64,000 bases of DNA from Eumeta japonica (Eukaryota > Arthropoda > Insecta > Lepidoptera > Psychidae). The stretch is from contig BGZK01000191.1 in the NCBI GenBank assembly GCA_005406025.1, positions 248,001 to 312,000 of the forward strand, written 5' to 3'. The notes under the pieces were generated by a model. The model worked only from the letters and a program-made list of their open reading frames with translations. It was not told the origin of the DNA and searched no databases. Positions 26,105 to 37,800 of the stretch are shown here, piece after piece (the first letter of the stretch is position 1; the number at the start of each line of letters is the position of its first letter). The translations under genes and the position numbers were made by a program.

Positions 26105-26330
26105 AATATAAACTCACGCCTATTTCCGAGAACGGTGGACAGAGGCTATAGATTTCCACATGGTACGATCTTTGCATATCTTTCTCGCCTCACTAACAGC
26201 TATCAATTTTTTCACGGAAGCTCGTCGGCTTCGGGCGCTAAAAATTCGGCCCTTTTTTAATATACCACTAATATGGTCAGCATAGGGTTTTCTACGGCGT
26301 CCCTTGCCGACCTTTCCGACACACACATTC
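26105..26330. repeat. Interspersed repeat, copy 1 of 3 ('ctatagatttccacatggta')
   Basis: It shares with 30903-31050 and 31448-31565 the ordered segments ataaactcacgcc, cggtggacagaggctataga, tttccacatggtacgatctt and ctcactaacagctatcaatt. It begins four bases after the Helitron end at 26100. The family is common in Lepidoptera from memory, but I cannot name its superfamily. Confidence 0.55.
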
Positions 26331-29107
26331 GCTCTGTAGATTTGTTTTGTCAGTCTACTTTAATTCATCCATGTCTTCTAAATATTCGGAAACTCTTGAA
26401 TACCCTTTTTAACTGAGTATTTGTTTGACAGTGATCATAAATTTATGTAAGGGTAAATCTTATATATCCGTAGGGACCTTACTGATCACGTGCACATAGA
26501 ATCCCTTAAACGAATTTATGACTGCACAGTCGACTAACGTGTAAACACAGTTTATTTCTGGCAATGAGTTTGTGTTGATCACTATTTCATGTAAACATAT
26601 TTATTTCTTTTACATATAATAAATAGAATAGTTTTTATATTGAGACTAGGTTAAAAGAGTGGTGTCGACATCGTTTCCTTCGAACGTGAATACACCAGAT
26701 TTCAATTTTGATCACGAGGGACGGATCGTTGCAATGAGTTTTAAACTTGGGTCATATTAAAGCGGTCTTTCCATCTCTTAGATAGCGCAATAGTAGACAA
26801 AGGTCATTACCACCACTCAATCCAAGTTAGATTCACGTATAGGGTTTAAGATCTAATCTAAAAGCGTCTTAATGGAGAATTAAATTGACACAACGTTATA
26901 ACAAGGAATCTCTTCGAATACTTTCCGAAAACAATAGATGTATCGGTTCAGTCGATGTGTGTCATGAGGAAATGAATATACTAATTGAGACCGAAAGAGA
27001 ATTTAGTAGTATATTATAAGCGGTATTACTAAGCGGTTGTCCCTTATCATTTTTGGCATTAGTTTTCTGTCAAAAGTAAAGATTTTTTTAAGGACTTTCA
27101 AGAAATATTTTAAATCCTTATGTCTTCTACATTTCAATTAGAATAATATATTAATGTATTCTTAAAGTATAAGATTTCGACAAGAAACAGAGGTGAGTCA
27201 GATGCATTTAAACAATTCAATGCAAACCGACCCACATTCCAATAAAATTCTCGAATCACGTATAGCACTTTAATTGCAGTGAAGTGTTTTTCTCAGAAGA
27301 GATTAGATGTAGAAAAAAAAACCGGGATTTAGGAAAAGCCGTTTAAAACAGCCCGTACACTTTCTATCGAGATTTCCCGTGTCGCTCACGTACCTGCCGT
27401 TTCTACCGGCCCGCGCGCGGCGCCAATTTAGCGCGTTGTACTTTAACATTGTTTTTTCTGTGTTCATGTTATGAAATTCAATTCGGTGACTTCACTTTGT
27501 TTATTGTACAACCTCGACAAAATAGTGTTTTTTAAGACTACCGCTGCTAGAAGCATTCAGCAGGCTGAAAATCACACGCTTAAGTATGCCACTAACAAGG
27601 GTCAATGATATATCTCTTTAATTCAATATAAATAATTCAAGTTAGTAGTTTTGCTACAAGAGAAATTTTTATAATTAAATCATTGCAGTTAAGTTAAACA
27701 GTACGGAAGATAACACAACGTTGATTTTTCATATAAAACATCAAGATAGTCGTATATTTAAATAAAGGAAAATCTAATGCGCATTACTTCATTTCCATTT
27801 CTGATATGAATAAATTTAATTAATTCAAGGCACGTTTCCGCCATTTGAACGTAACGAGCAATAACAATTAGCCGTCTCACGCGTTCATGGCGCTACTCGC
27901 GAGAAAGTGCCACCGATACCATAAAACACATGAGTTGCTCAAACTAGTTTCCTGGGTTGCGCAACTTCGGCCCGTTGGCGTATGTAAATTTTACGAGTGT
28001 AATTTTTACGAGTGACGGAAGTCTATAAACCTACCTTTGACTGTTACATATCATCTTCCGAAACATGTAATACGACCAACTCCTTATAATTGTGCTTCTC
28101 AGTCGGGGATTTCTTTTAAATGGCAACATAGCTAATGTGATGTCTAATACAATTCGTTTTTGGGATTCGGGAAGCAAAAGTGGAACTGTTATGACTTCGT
28201 CACATCAGTCTATCTATATGTCACACTCTTTTAATTTCGTTAATTTTTCATCGACACAATCTTTTAAAATACTTTCCTTATTCGATGTACGAAATTGAGA
28301 GACGAAAATTTTTTTTTCGCAGTCTACATTCTATTGTTAATCGTCGGATGTAATAAAAAATTAACTAAAAGGTTTTAGACACATTCACCAGAATAGCTAG
28401 ATACGACGTAGTTAACTTTTTTTCTCACGAGTTTATGTTAGTTTACTAACTTCCAAATGAATTAATTTTGTATACCCTTTAAAAGACAAACTCGTTTTAA
28501 AAAATCTGAAAATCGACAGTGACGCACATTTATAAATAAATTCAAGGAGAATTATACAAAACTAAATCTGTTGATAAGTCTTAAAGATATCACCGATTTC
28601 CAGTTTTCAATAGTGACAATCCAATATAAGCTTATATAAGCACACACGTCAATTTTACTACAACAGGCACTTACTATTAAAACATATATCGATATTATCT
28701 CACATCAATTATTTTAAATTTACAAGGAGCGCCGTGATATTCGTTTTGATTTGAAATTAACGCACTTGCATATTTCGTTACGTTTGTTAGTATCGAGTTA
28801 GGCTCCCACTTTGTTACTTATTCCCACCATAGCCTAGTGCTCAGCACCGTCTAGCATATGAATTATGGGTGAGACTATTTCGTCAATAAAACGTGTGTAA
28901 ACCGAATGTTATGCAAAGTATTTGCTGCATACAATGTGATCGCATGTCAATTTCCTAACAAGGCCCTAGCGCTGGTGACTGGTAAAAGCAGGTTTGTAAC
29001 AGTTTCAATATATCGTTTCAGCGCGTTATAATTTGTTGGATATGCATTCAGTATATTCAAATTGCTTATGTTGTATTATTTTTTGGTATGTTCATTCCGT
29101 CTTAATT

Positions 29108-29275
29108 TCGTTTCCACCGACGGTTCCATTTCCGATTTCACCATGGACTCTAATTTCAATTTCAGTTTTGATTTCAATGCCAATTCTATTTTCGCTTTCG
29201 GAACCAAATCCTAGCTCTATTTTTGGTTGCAATCCTCGTCTCACTTCCGGTTCCTATTTCGTTGTAACGCATCAT
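29108..29275. repeat. Degenerate TTCNAT-type short-period repeat
   Basis: Words such as ggttccatttccgatttcac, tttcaatttcagttttgatt and tcacttccggttcctatttc recur with a spacing near six bases. It is the complement-type tract of the GGAATC region at 21990-22235. The six-base spacing leaves an open frame at 29033-29281 that should not be read as a gene. Confidence 0.5.
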
Positions 29276-29853
29276 CTATGAATTTGATCAAAATCAGACA
29301 ATCTGTATGTAAAGAAGAAAAAAAAATAATGGGATGATATTGTTTCGCTATTTTGTATTCAGCTCGTTTTCATTAAACATGCTGCCATTTATTTTGTATG
29401 TAAACGTAACTGGCTGTTTTTATCGTTGTTTTCGCATTTAAAAAACAAATAAACCAACGCCCAATATTTTGCACAGTTAATACAGACGTTAAAAAAGTTT
29501 GAGAGGTCTAAGTAAAAGGTATTATAGAATCGAGTTTTAATACGACCTACAACGTCTTTAACTTGTTTTTTTACTTACATATTTCTATTTACTTCTTTGA
29601 CTTGAAAAATGACATTTCCATTTACATTGTCATGCCCATTTTCAGTCTTTCAGGAGATACTTTTTCTAAAATGTTGTAACAATGTTGTTCTTAATTTCTA
29701 AACAAAGGTCGTAACCTTAGTTTTCGTCATATCAACTTGGAAAATCACGGACTTCCATACAATATTTTAACTTTTGTTTCAATACTTTAATGTTGTGAAT
29801 TTCCATTAATCCTTTCCATGTGGATGTCTGCGAGTTTCATGTTCATAATTTTA

Positions 29854-30005
29854 CTAGCTTTTTCAAGTCGCTCTTCCCTTGTGGATGAAGAATCTTGATT
29901 AAGATTTCTATTTTTGTTTATACCTCGATTCTAAGTCTGATTCTGATTACATCATCAATCCGGTATCGATCCTATTCCCAATTTTAATCCTTATCGTATC
30001 CCTTT
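29854..30005 (-). mobile_element. Helitron-like remnant, minus strand
   Basis: CTAG at 29854-29857, preceded by A, is followed by ctttttcaagtcgctcttcc and cttgtggatgaagaatcttg. Then comes a gattctaagtctgattctga tract. It is the same arrangement as at 5092-5600, so these are two copies of one family. Confidence 0.5.
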
Positions 30006-30060
30006 CCCTCTCTCTTGACTACTAACGCTTTACAAACATCCGTTAAAGGATGCTATTTAA

Positions 30061-30206
30061 GGGCTGTTCATAAAATACGTTCGCAAACCGCTTTTGAAAC
30101 GAAATTTTATTATTGAAATAATGAAAATTTTAAAATATCAATATTTATGGGGGGTTCAAAAAACCAAAATGGCGAAATTTAGTGTGACGTAGTTATGAAC
30201 GGCCCC
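30061..30206. mobile_element. TTAA-flanked MITE, 146 bp
   Basis: The left end is TTAA|GGGCTGTTCATAAAATACG and the right end rc is TTAA|GGGGCCGTTCATAACTACG. This is a terminal inverted repeat of about 20 bp with TTAA on both sides (30057-30060 and 30207-30210). TTAA targets point to piggyBac or Kolobok-type transposases. GGGGCCGTTCATAA ends are widespread in arthropod MITEs from memory. No coding capacity. Confidence 0.75.
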
Positions 30207-30902
30207 TTAAAGACTGATAATTTTACCGTGCTGCATAGACAATGCTTCTGTATGTAAAGGTACATGCAACACCGATATACGTGAGTGACGTTTGATGCTT
30301 GACAGCATTATAACGGGAGATTGATTTGTCTCATGTATCGACATATGTCGTATTTCTCTACCTACATTTCCTAGTTTTTGCAAATTTATATAATATATCT
30401 TTTTCATGTGTACTGTTTTTATCGTAAATATTAATATTTAATATTACAGACTCTTATAAGCCAACATAAATTGGCCTAATTTTTTTAAGTCATGATAATA
30501 TTTTTGCGATTCGAAACTAAAAGCATGAAGGGCATGCAAACCGATGTCGACAATTGGTGCATGAATAGATAGTTCATCTAAGGCACTAACAGTTTTGTGC
30601 ACTCTCTACATCCTTAGTGTTATTAGCAAACATTATCTGTTGCTATAATTATTACGTCATGTGGCGCTATATTATTTTTTCAAGGCAATCAATCTATATA
30701 AAATTAAAAATCTTTACAAAGCTAAGAGAAAATATTTTATACTATTTACTCTATTCCAAAAATTTTAAAGTTAAATATTCATTTATTTTCTCTTTTTTCC
30801 GAAAGGAAAAATTAGTTTTATTTTATTCCCCTTTTTCTCCCTTTTAACATTTGATTCCTCAATATAACGCCTATTGGAAAAATGACATCGATTATACAAT
30901 AT

Positions 30903-31050
30903 AATAATATAAACTCACCCATAATTCCCAGAGCGGTGAACGGAGATCATTGATTTCCGCACGGTACGATTTTTGCATTTCTCTCTTGCTTCGCTGACAT
31001 CCATCAATCATTTCATGCAAGCTCGTCGGTTTCGTGTACTCAAATTTCTT
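30903..31050. repeat. Interspersed repeat, copy 2 of 3
   Basis: It carries ataaactcacccataattcc, gcggtgaacggagatcattg, atttccgcacggtacgattt and cttgcttcgctgacatccat, then gcaagctcgtcggtttcgtg. It aligns in the same orientation with 26105-26330 and 31448-31565. Its 'agctcgtcggtttcg' end is also found in copy 1 as 'agctcgtcggcttcg'. Confidence 0.55.
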
Positions 31051-31447
31051 TTATGTGCCTAGCTCATCAGCTATGCATATAAAAGTTAGGTAATTAACTA
31101 GGAAGTTAATTTAAAACTGATCACAAAATTTACACCAAACCGACGTACAAACAGACAGATGAGAAAATGACACAAAGAACGTGATGAAAAGTGAAAATTT
31201 TTAATAAAACAACCACGGAAAAGTTTTATATGCGTAGGTTCGTTAAACGTAGAACGTATGGGTTTTATTAACCCACAAATTATTTTTAACATTATTAAAA
31301 TTTCACTTTACGTTTCATATTCTCAAGATTATTTTAACAAAGCATATCTAGTCAGTATTTCTGCCGGAGGTAGTTAATCTTAAAAGAAAGAATTTATTCG
31401 TATTTATAATCACATACTTGGGATCGGGGCAAACCCGTGGCCCGTGA

Positions 31448-31565
31448 TTTAATAATGATAATTTACCCTCACGCCATTTCTCAGAAGGGTAGGCAGAAAC
31501 TATAGATTTCCACATGGTACGACCTTTGCACTTCACTTTTGCGTCCTTGACATCCGTGATTTTAC
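31448..31565. repeat. Interspersed repeat, copy 3 of 3
   Basis: It carries ccctcacgccatttctcaga, gggtaggcagaaactataga, tttccacatggtacgacctt and gcgtccttgacatccgtgat. It is shorter than copies 1 and 2 and lacks their 'agctcgtcgg' end. Confidence 0.5.
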
Positions 31566-33059
31566 TATCCAAACACAACTGAATAAACTAAATTTTAAAC
31601 TATATAAATCAAACGTTAAAATCTATTCAACATTGTAACTATATGGAATAAGGGCCACCTGCGAATTCAACAACATTTCTTAAATATCCGCAGAAACTTA
31701 AAAGGTTTTCCTGTTATTTACAGCCTACGTGACATATATTTTTTTTTTATTAATATACCCGTAATAGAATATAACGATATTATTAAATCCCTTTTGGAAA
31801 TAATCTATAGTGAGAAAAAATACAGTTCAACAAGCACGTGTTTGTTATTTTAGGACAACAAGATTTAATTTATACAGTAGATATTTTTCGGATTTTTAGT
31901 GTACTTTACTACTATTCAATTAATTAATCATACGCTATATCCATCGGTAGCAACAGAATAGGCTTATGTTTGTGTACCTATTACAAAGTCAGTCGAAAAA
32001 AGTCATATTTAAAATTATAGTTATAGAAGAAAAAAGGAAATAAATAAATAATTCTTTTTAATCATGTGTGCTTCAACAATGTTCTATTGTTCAGGGTTGG
32101 TCTATTTTTGTTTAGTTTGTCAATGGTCTATTTTTATTGAAATAAATACGTGTAGTATCTCAAAAACCGTATAACTAAACATCGGAAACAGATACTAAAA
32201 TAAACATTAACTAGTCACAGAAAATTTCACACTAATAGCCGGCATTACTATAAGTATTACTTACTTTCTCACAGCCGGTCGAGCAGCTTTTGTGGCAATA
32301 TAATGCAGTAATCAACGTCTATTGCAATATAATGTACAACGTCTATTGCAGGTATTGCAATCGTCATATCGTCACTCATATTTTGCGCGGCCACGATTCA
32401 ACGCTTTTGTTTTGACATTTTCTTTTGTTAGAATTAGATTGCAATAAATTTTGTTTGTTTAAATAGGATATCTATAAGAATTATTACATGTTTACCGTTT
32501 TGTTTTTATAAATGATTTAGTTTTATTCACATTCGGATAATGTCCGAGATGATTCCTCGAGGGGTATTCGAGCGCTAACAAGTCAGTTTTATTTCGGCGA
32601 GTAATTCAAGCAAGTGAGAATTTACGAGTTAAGTGCGATCAATTAAAAGCGTTAAAGTGGTTTCGTAGTGCTATTAAGTACCTAAAGTGTTGCTGAATGT
32701 ATAATTACTGCTTTTCCGCGTGTTTACTTTTCATCCTGACACAATACATGAACCAGGATTATGATTATTTCACAACATTACGTATATAAAATTAAATAAT
32801 GTGCTTTTTTAAGTTAATTCAAACGGAAGTTGATTTTTTTTCGGAAATAAACTTCAGTAAAATTGTAGTCCATTTGCACATTTACAATTTGAATTCATCG
32901 CCAATTCAGAAATACTCAAATTCCAAGTCACTATTAGTACCTACTGGAATTTTAGGTATTAGATGTCATCAACAAAATTCGCTGTGAATGTGGCTGACTG
33001 GACATACAATTTTAAATCGAGCAATTTCTCTTTATATCATTATTTCATTAATAAGTAGC
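31566..33059. other. Noncoding stretch
   Basis: AT-rich. It contains a small tandem duplication at 32298-32360 (aatataatgcagtaatcaac / gtctattgcaatataatgta) and the promoter-like segment near 32583. No exon is recognised. Confidence 0.4.
32580..32720 (+). promoter_or_regulatory. Weak candidate transcription start with 5'-UTR-like sequence
   Basis: AAGTCAGTTTTA places an arthropod initiator-like TCAGT at about 32583-32587. It is followed by an 'aagtgagaatttacgagtta' to 'aaagtggtttcgtagtgcta' style sequence often seen in insect 5' UTRs. It lies 2.2 kb upstream of the first visible exon of the secreted-protein gene, whose true first exon is unknown. There is no TATA box, and the call is speculative. 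Confidence 0.2.
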
Positions 33060-33233
33060 CATTTCTGGGACCGCGTCTCGGCGAATATAGAATAAATTCC
33101 TTCATTTTTATATCCCATAATTTTCCTATTCGTTATATGTAAATGAGCTATAATTAAATAGTTTTGTTAATAATCATTTTATTGATAAATTTACTAAACT
33201 AGCTCGCGCTTGCACGAACAGGGCGAGCTACGC

Positions 33234-33457
33234 GGCAAATCGTTTCTATTTCTACAAACGTTGACGCAACGAGGTGTTCCATATTCGTCTACTAAAATTA
33301 AATTTCGTTTCTCTAGATCTAAAAATGATACTTGTATGGGATTTATATTAGGTTATGAAATGTCACGTGAGCTAGAAAAGCGAAAATTTATTTTTTTTTA
33401 AGGCAAAAATCGAACACGTTAAAGCCTTAGCATTTGTAGAAATAGAAACTATTTGCC
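33234..33457. mobile_element. MITE core with 27-bp inverted repeats
   Basis: The left arm 33234-33260 begins GGCAAATCGTTTCTATTTCT. The right arm 33431-33457 is its reverse complement with 25 of 27 positions matching. Outside the arms both sides continue into GGGCGAG/GGGACAAG-like sequence, so the true ends lie slightly further out (about 33218 and 33470). Noncoding. The target duplication is not clear. Confidence 0.65.
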
Positions 33458-33542
33458 ACTTGTCCCGGCCTAGGAGGACATAGAATGAATTTCTTCATTT
33501 TTTTTTTTATATCGAGAGATCTTTCTGTACGCTCTGTCTATG

Positions 33543-33770
33543 CAGTGGCGTAGCCAGCATGGGTGAAACAAGTAGCAGTTACGCAATCCGCCACAATTTT
33601 ACGAATTTTTATAGGTGAAGGAACTCATGTACGGTTAAGATTCTTTTGTTGTGTATTTTTTGTGAATCCACAGTTCACGATCAGGTGAACTCGGTTGTGA
33701 CTCTTAAATCGGTGGCACCCGGAGGGCGCCACCCCGGCTATCTTCCCCTAGCTCTACGTAGACAAATCAT
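33543..33770. mobile_element. Probable hAT-type MITE remnant
   Basis: It starts CAGTGGCGTAGCCAGCATGG, a familiar insect hAT-type end. Near 33735-33765 the other side reads gccaccccggctatcttccc then ctagctctacg, an approximate inverse of the left end. No 8-bp duplication survives, so this is an eroded copy. Confidence 0.4.
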
Positions 33771-34200
33771 TAATTATTTTGTTAACATAGTTATTAACTA
33801 AAGTCGCCCGTGCATATTTGTATGTCAACGGCAATAAATTTTCACGGACAAGCATGTCCGGCGAAGATAGAGCGAATACAGTCATACCAACGAAAACCAG
33901 AAAGCAGTGTATTTTTTTTCTTTAACTGCATCCCTTGTAATATAATATAATAATGGAAAGCATATTATTCAAGATTACTTTGTAAGTTAAAAAATGTACA
34001 ATTACTTATAAACACAACTTTTTATGCATCCTGTTTTGTTGATTGTGTGGTGTTTAATAGTTTTGATTTTCGAACGTTCCTTGAAACTTCAATAGGCTTC
34101 AAGCAACATAAGTCTATATTCACGGGCGAGTATATCCGGCAGATAGAAAGGGAAGCACTAATACAAAGAAAAAGAATGCACTACTATCTTCTCTTTCGTT

Positions 34201-34815
34201 CTTATGATTCTATCCATCTCTGTTAGCTCGTTAATATTTATTATATCATTAACGCCATCTTTATTTATTAAATTAAGTATTTGCCTATTATTGTGTTTAA
34301 TAGCTCTGTACAAAAAAATTCAAGCTAAAATACGCCAAAATTATAGTTGAAACATTAGTTTATTAATGATGTTTTTAAATTAGTCAAGTACAAGGTGCAG
34401 GCCGGAACTCTATAGATTAGTGAAATGTCTTCTCTTTAGTGTGTGAAGTCACAGGAGGTAATTATATGATAGCACTGCATTGGCGAAACAAATAAAATGA
34501 GTCCAATTCGAGAGGTTTAGTGGTAGTTATTGAAAAGTTTAATATCTACCGAGCCTATCATCATACCATCGTCTCTTCATAGTGACGAGGGTATGATGAT
34601 AGTCGAAACTGTAGAATTTTATTAGTAGCCGTTGAAAAGATCCACTATCTACCTCTTGGCTCCATTATCAGATCAGCTCGACGGTATCAAATTATTGTAT
34701 TGTCATCCGGATAACACACATTTGCAAAACGTCAAATTGACACGACAGTTTGAGGTAGATTAGGAACTGTTTACAAAATACGATTGAAAATAATATTTTT
34801 ACTTTTTTTTTTCAG
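34201..34815. other. Noncoding stretch upstream of the first visible exon
   Basis: AT-rich, ending in a good polypyrimidine tract and AG (34803-34815) that forms the acceptor of the exon at 34816. No upstream coding exon with ATG and a phase-compatible donor could be identified here. Confidence 0.4.
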
Positions 34816-37800
34816 ATTTAGGGTTATGCGTGTGCGCAGCGATGCTGTGTGCGCTGGCAGTCGGAAATTCGCAGCACCAGCGACGCACTCTGCTCGGATC
34901 TCCTCCGGTTGGTATCTGAAAATCGAATCTTTTCGTTCTTCTGTACAAAATACAAAATATTTCAATTTCTTTATAAAAACAGCCTTGAAAGGTATACAAT
35001 AAATTAATAATTAATTTAAGTAATAAATAAATATTGTAGAGTATTTATTTTATGTATATATTAGAATAAACTACAGTAGAACTTCGATAACTCAAACCTC
35101 GGTAACTTAAAAACCTCTATAACTTCAAAAAATAATATGTTCCCTTCCCATCAGAGCCCAAAACCTCTATAACTTAAATAAGTAATCTCTGTATTGGCCC
35201 TCAGTAACTTAAAGAAATGTTTCCACAACCTCTATAACATAAAATTGTTTGTCAATGAGTCATTTTGAAAGAGTGTGCAAAACAAAAGGTTTCGGTATTT
35301 ATTGCTTGCACGTGTTTACTAGTTAAATTGTTAATGTGTGCAAAAAAAAGGTTTCGGTATTTATTGCTTGCACGTGTTCACTAGTTAAATTGTTAACGTA
35401 AACAATACATGTCACCTATTGTTTGCTTCTTCGAAATTCTTTAAAGCTTTGCGGCGGTTAGCCTTAAGACATAAGTAAGCCTTGGATCATAAGTTTTTGA
35501 TCATTGTCCTGGAAACATCGCTTTACTTACTGTGTGATAAAACTGGCTTAAAATGAGTTCAAAAATAAAACTAACAACACTTACATACGCTGATAAAGGG
35601 TGGAACAAGGGTACATACATACATATGTACATACCTACCTCTATATTAACCTATCCCTAACATAGACCCTTGATAACTTAAAACCTCTATAACTTAAAAT
35701 ATTTTGTGTTTCCCTTGGACTTCAACTTATCGAGGTTCAACTGTATTTATTCTAATGTACATAAAAGAAACGCTCCATTCAGTTTGCCATTTTTTATCGT
35801 CATAAAACAAGCATGCATTCTTTCAGGCACTCCCACTATCAAAAAGCGGATGGAGGCCCGTCGTCGGCGCCGGTCCGCCCGGCTACGGCGCGTTCGGCGC
35901 CGCGCCACTGCACGCGGCCTACAAAATACCCATACCGGTCATCGACTTCTCTTCTTCCCGACCGATAGTGACGAGGGACGCCGCGAAGCTGACTTCCATC
36001 GCTCAATCTTACCGCCCGACGACCATTCGAACCGTCCAAGTCGCCCCAAACCAACCGGTCAACTCTTATTTGAACCCCTTCGCCCTGCCTCACACCGGAA
36101 TAAGCCACTATAAAATAGTACAGAATTTCCCTAAGGAGAATCTAATAATACGGAACCCTCACGGTTCGTTCGCGAGACCGCACCAGAAACAAAAACCCAA
36201 AAACGTATTCGATAGCATACTACAGCAACAACAGCTGCCCTTCGATTACAAGCCTCATGATATTTTCTCGAAACCGGCCGACGTCTACGCTCGTCCCGCG
36301 GCCAACAAAAAACCCGTCACGTATAAAGATCCCAACGCTCCGGAAGTCTTCAAGCCCGAAGTCTTCGAATTGACAGATAACACGGCCGCTCCACAGTCCG
36401 TGCAGCAGGTGAAGACGCAGCAGCAGCAACACGGCGCAACTAAAATCGGTTCGACTTCGCTTCAGCACTATCCAGTTTATGATGAAAAATTTTCTCCGAT
36501 ACCGGCTAGCTTGCTAGGTTAGTGAAACGAAATGTATCCGTTTACCTTTAGACTGCATTTAATGCGACTACAATCTGCATCATAAAAAATCTCCCAAGAA
36601 TAAAGTACTCTGTCAAAATATCTTATAATCTGGAATGTTGGAAAACGTCTTCTTTTGATGTTTTTGGTTCATTTATAATTTTAGTATATAGATATTTTTC
36701 AAGAAACTCCACGTGTCTCAAAATTTTATATATTAAAAAACTAGTAAGTACAACTATAAAAATTGAGTCACACTACCTTGTTCACGATCAAGAGAACATG
36801 TATATTATAAAATATTTATTAGTTTCCAAAGCTAATCGAAATCCAAAATTGTTTAAAAACTTAAAGCAGTGTAGTTTTTTCTGTTATATTAAATAAAACA
36901 ATTTTAATATCTGTGATACCAACTCCTTGACATTGAACAACACAAATCGACGTCACTGATGTCACAATCGATCTGATTTCATAATTTTCATTTCAGGTAC
37001 ATTCAGTTCATTTGGAGTGCAGTCGATGAAAAATCGCGATCCGGTTTTCCCCGCCACTAAGACTACGTATTTGCCGCCCGCGCCGACCAAACAAACTATT
37101 TTCAATTCCTTCAGTTTTACGCCCACATTCCAAACAAACTCGAATCAATTATCAGTGACAACGCCGAAACTGCAACAAACAACGAATTTATTTAACACCG
37201 ATTTAAGGGCGCCTACACAGCAGATAAAGGAGAACTTCAAAATTGACAGCAATAAAGACTTTTTCAAGCCCAGTCCTCAAGATACGTTCCACAAAGCTTC
37301 ACAATATCAACTAAGCAACGCATACGCGAATGATATAACAAAACTGCCTCAAACATATACTACCACTTTACCAACGACGACAACAACAACACACAATAGT
37401 TATTATAATGATTTCTCTACAGGGCTACTGCAGTCTCAATTAAATTCCCCGTTGAGTTCTTTCTATCAGCAGAATTTGGGTTTCGAAGCTAAAATACCTT
37501 TAACACAAAACTCGCATGCCAACAAAGAAATAAATAATGTTTATTCTACAGCTCCTAACAAAAATCAATTGAAAGTAACTCCTAATTCAACGCCATTTAA
37601 AGCTACTTACGAAGTGACAGAAAATTATGAAAATGGCGACATAATCACTCATTCTTCCCCAAATAGTTGGGATGCATTCGAGCACAACATGGAAATCCCG
37701 CAAACGCAACATCAGTCCGAAAATAATAACTATAGTAAATCTACAACAACCATACACCCACAAAATTTACCAGAAGAATATTCAATTGTCACCGATACTA

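Larger units (their letters stand above)
26331..30056. other. Noncoding stretch
   Basis: Mostly AT-rich with no gene. A short CpG-dense run (ctaccggcccgcgcgcggcg) lies near 27405-27424. A TTCNAT-type degenerate tract is at 29108-29275 and a Helitron-like end at 29854. Nothing else is recognised. Confidence 0.45.
33060..34200. repeat. Cluster of related repeat fragments
   Basis: Four places share a core of the type 'GGACAAGNATGTCCGGCGAAGATAGAANGAAT': 33065-33105, 33458-33500, 33842-33890 and 34124-34170. Two continue into aataaattccttcattttta / aatgaatttcttcattttt. The clearest unit is the inverted-repeat element at 33234-33457. The rest appear to be partial copies of the same MITE family inserted near each other. 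Confidence 0.45.

Noticed and set aside
29033..29281. 82-codon frame rich in Ser/Pro/Ile
   Set aside because: It lies on a six-base-period degenerate tract, which keeps a frame open by periodicity. It is repeat-derived, not coding.
33199..33222. Helitron end at CTAG followed by ctcgcgcttgcacg
   Set aside because: The GC-rich terminus and hairpin are not convincing, and the site belongs to the edge of the MITE cluster.
34771..35002. Small frames on both strands around the first visible exon
   Set aside because: They are shadows of the 34816-34907 exon. The frame with the hydrophobic signal-like segment is the one that splices correctly into exon 2.
35706..36113. Alternative Arg-rich reading of the second exon of the secreted-protein gene
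   Set aside because: It is out of phase with both flanking exons. The overlapping frame joins in phase on each side and continues the protein.
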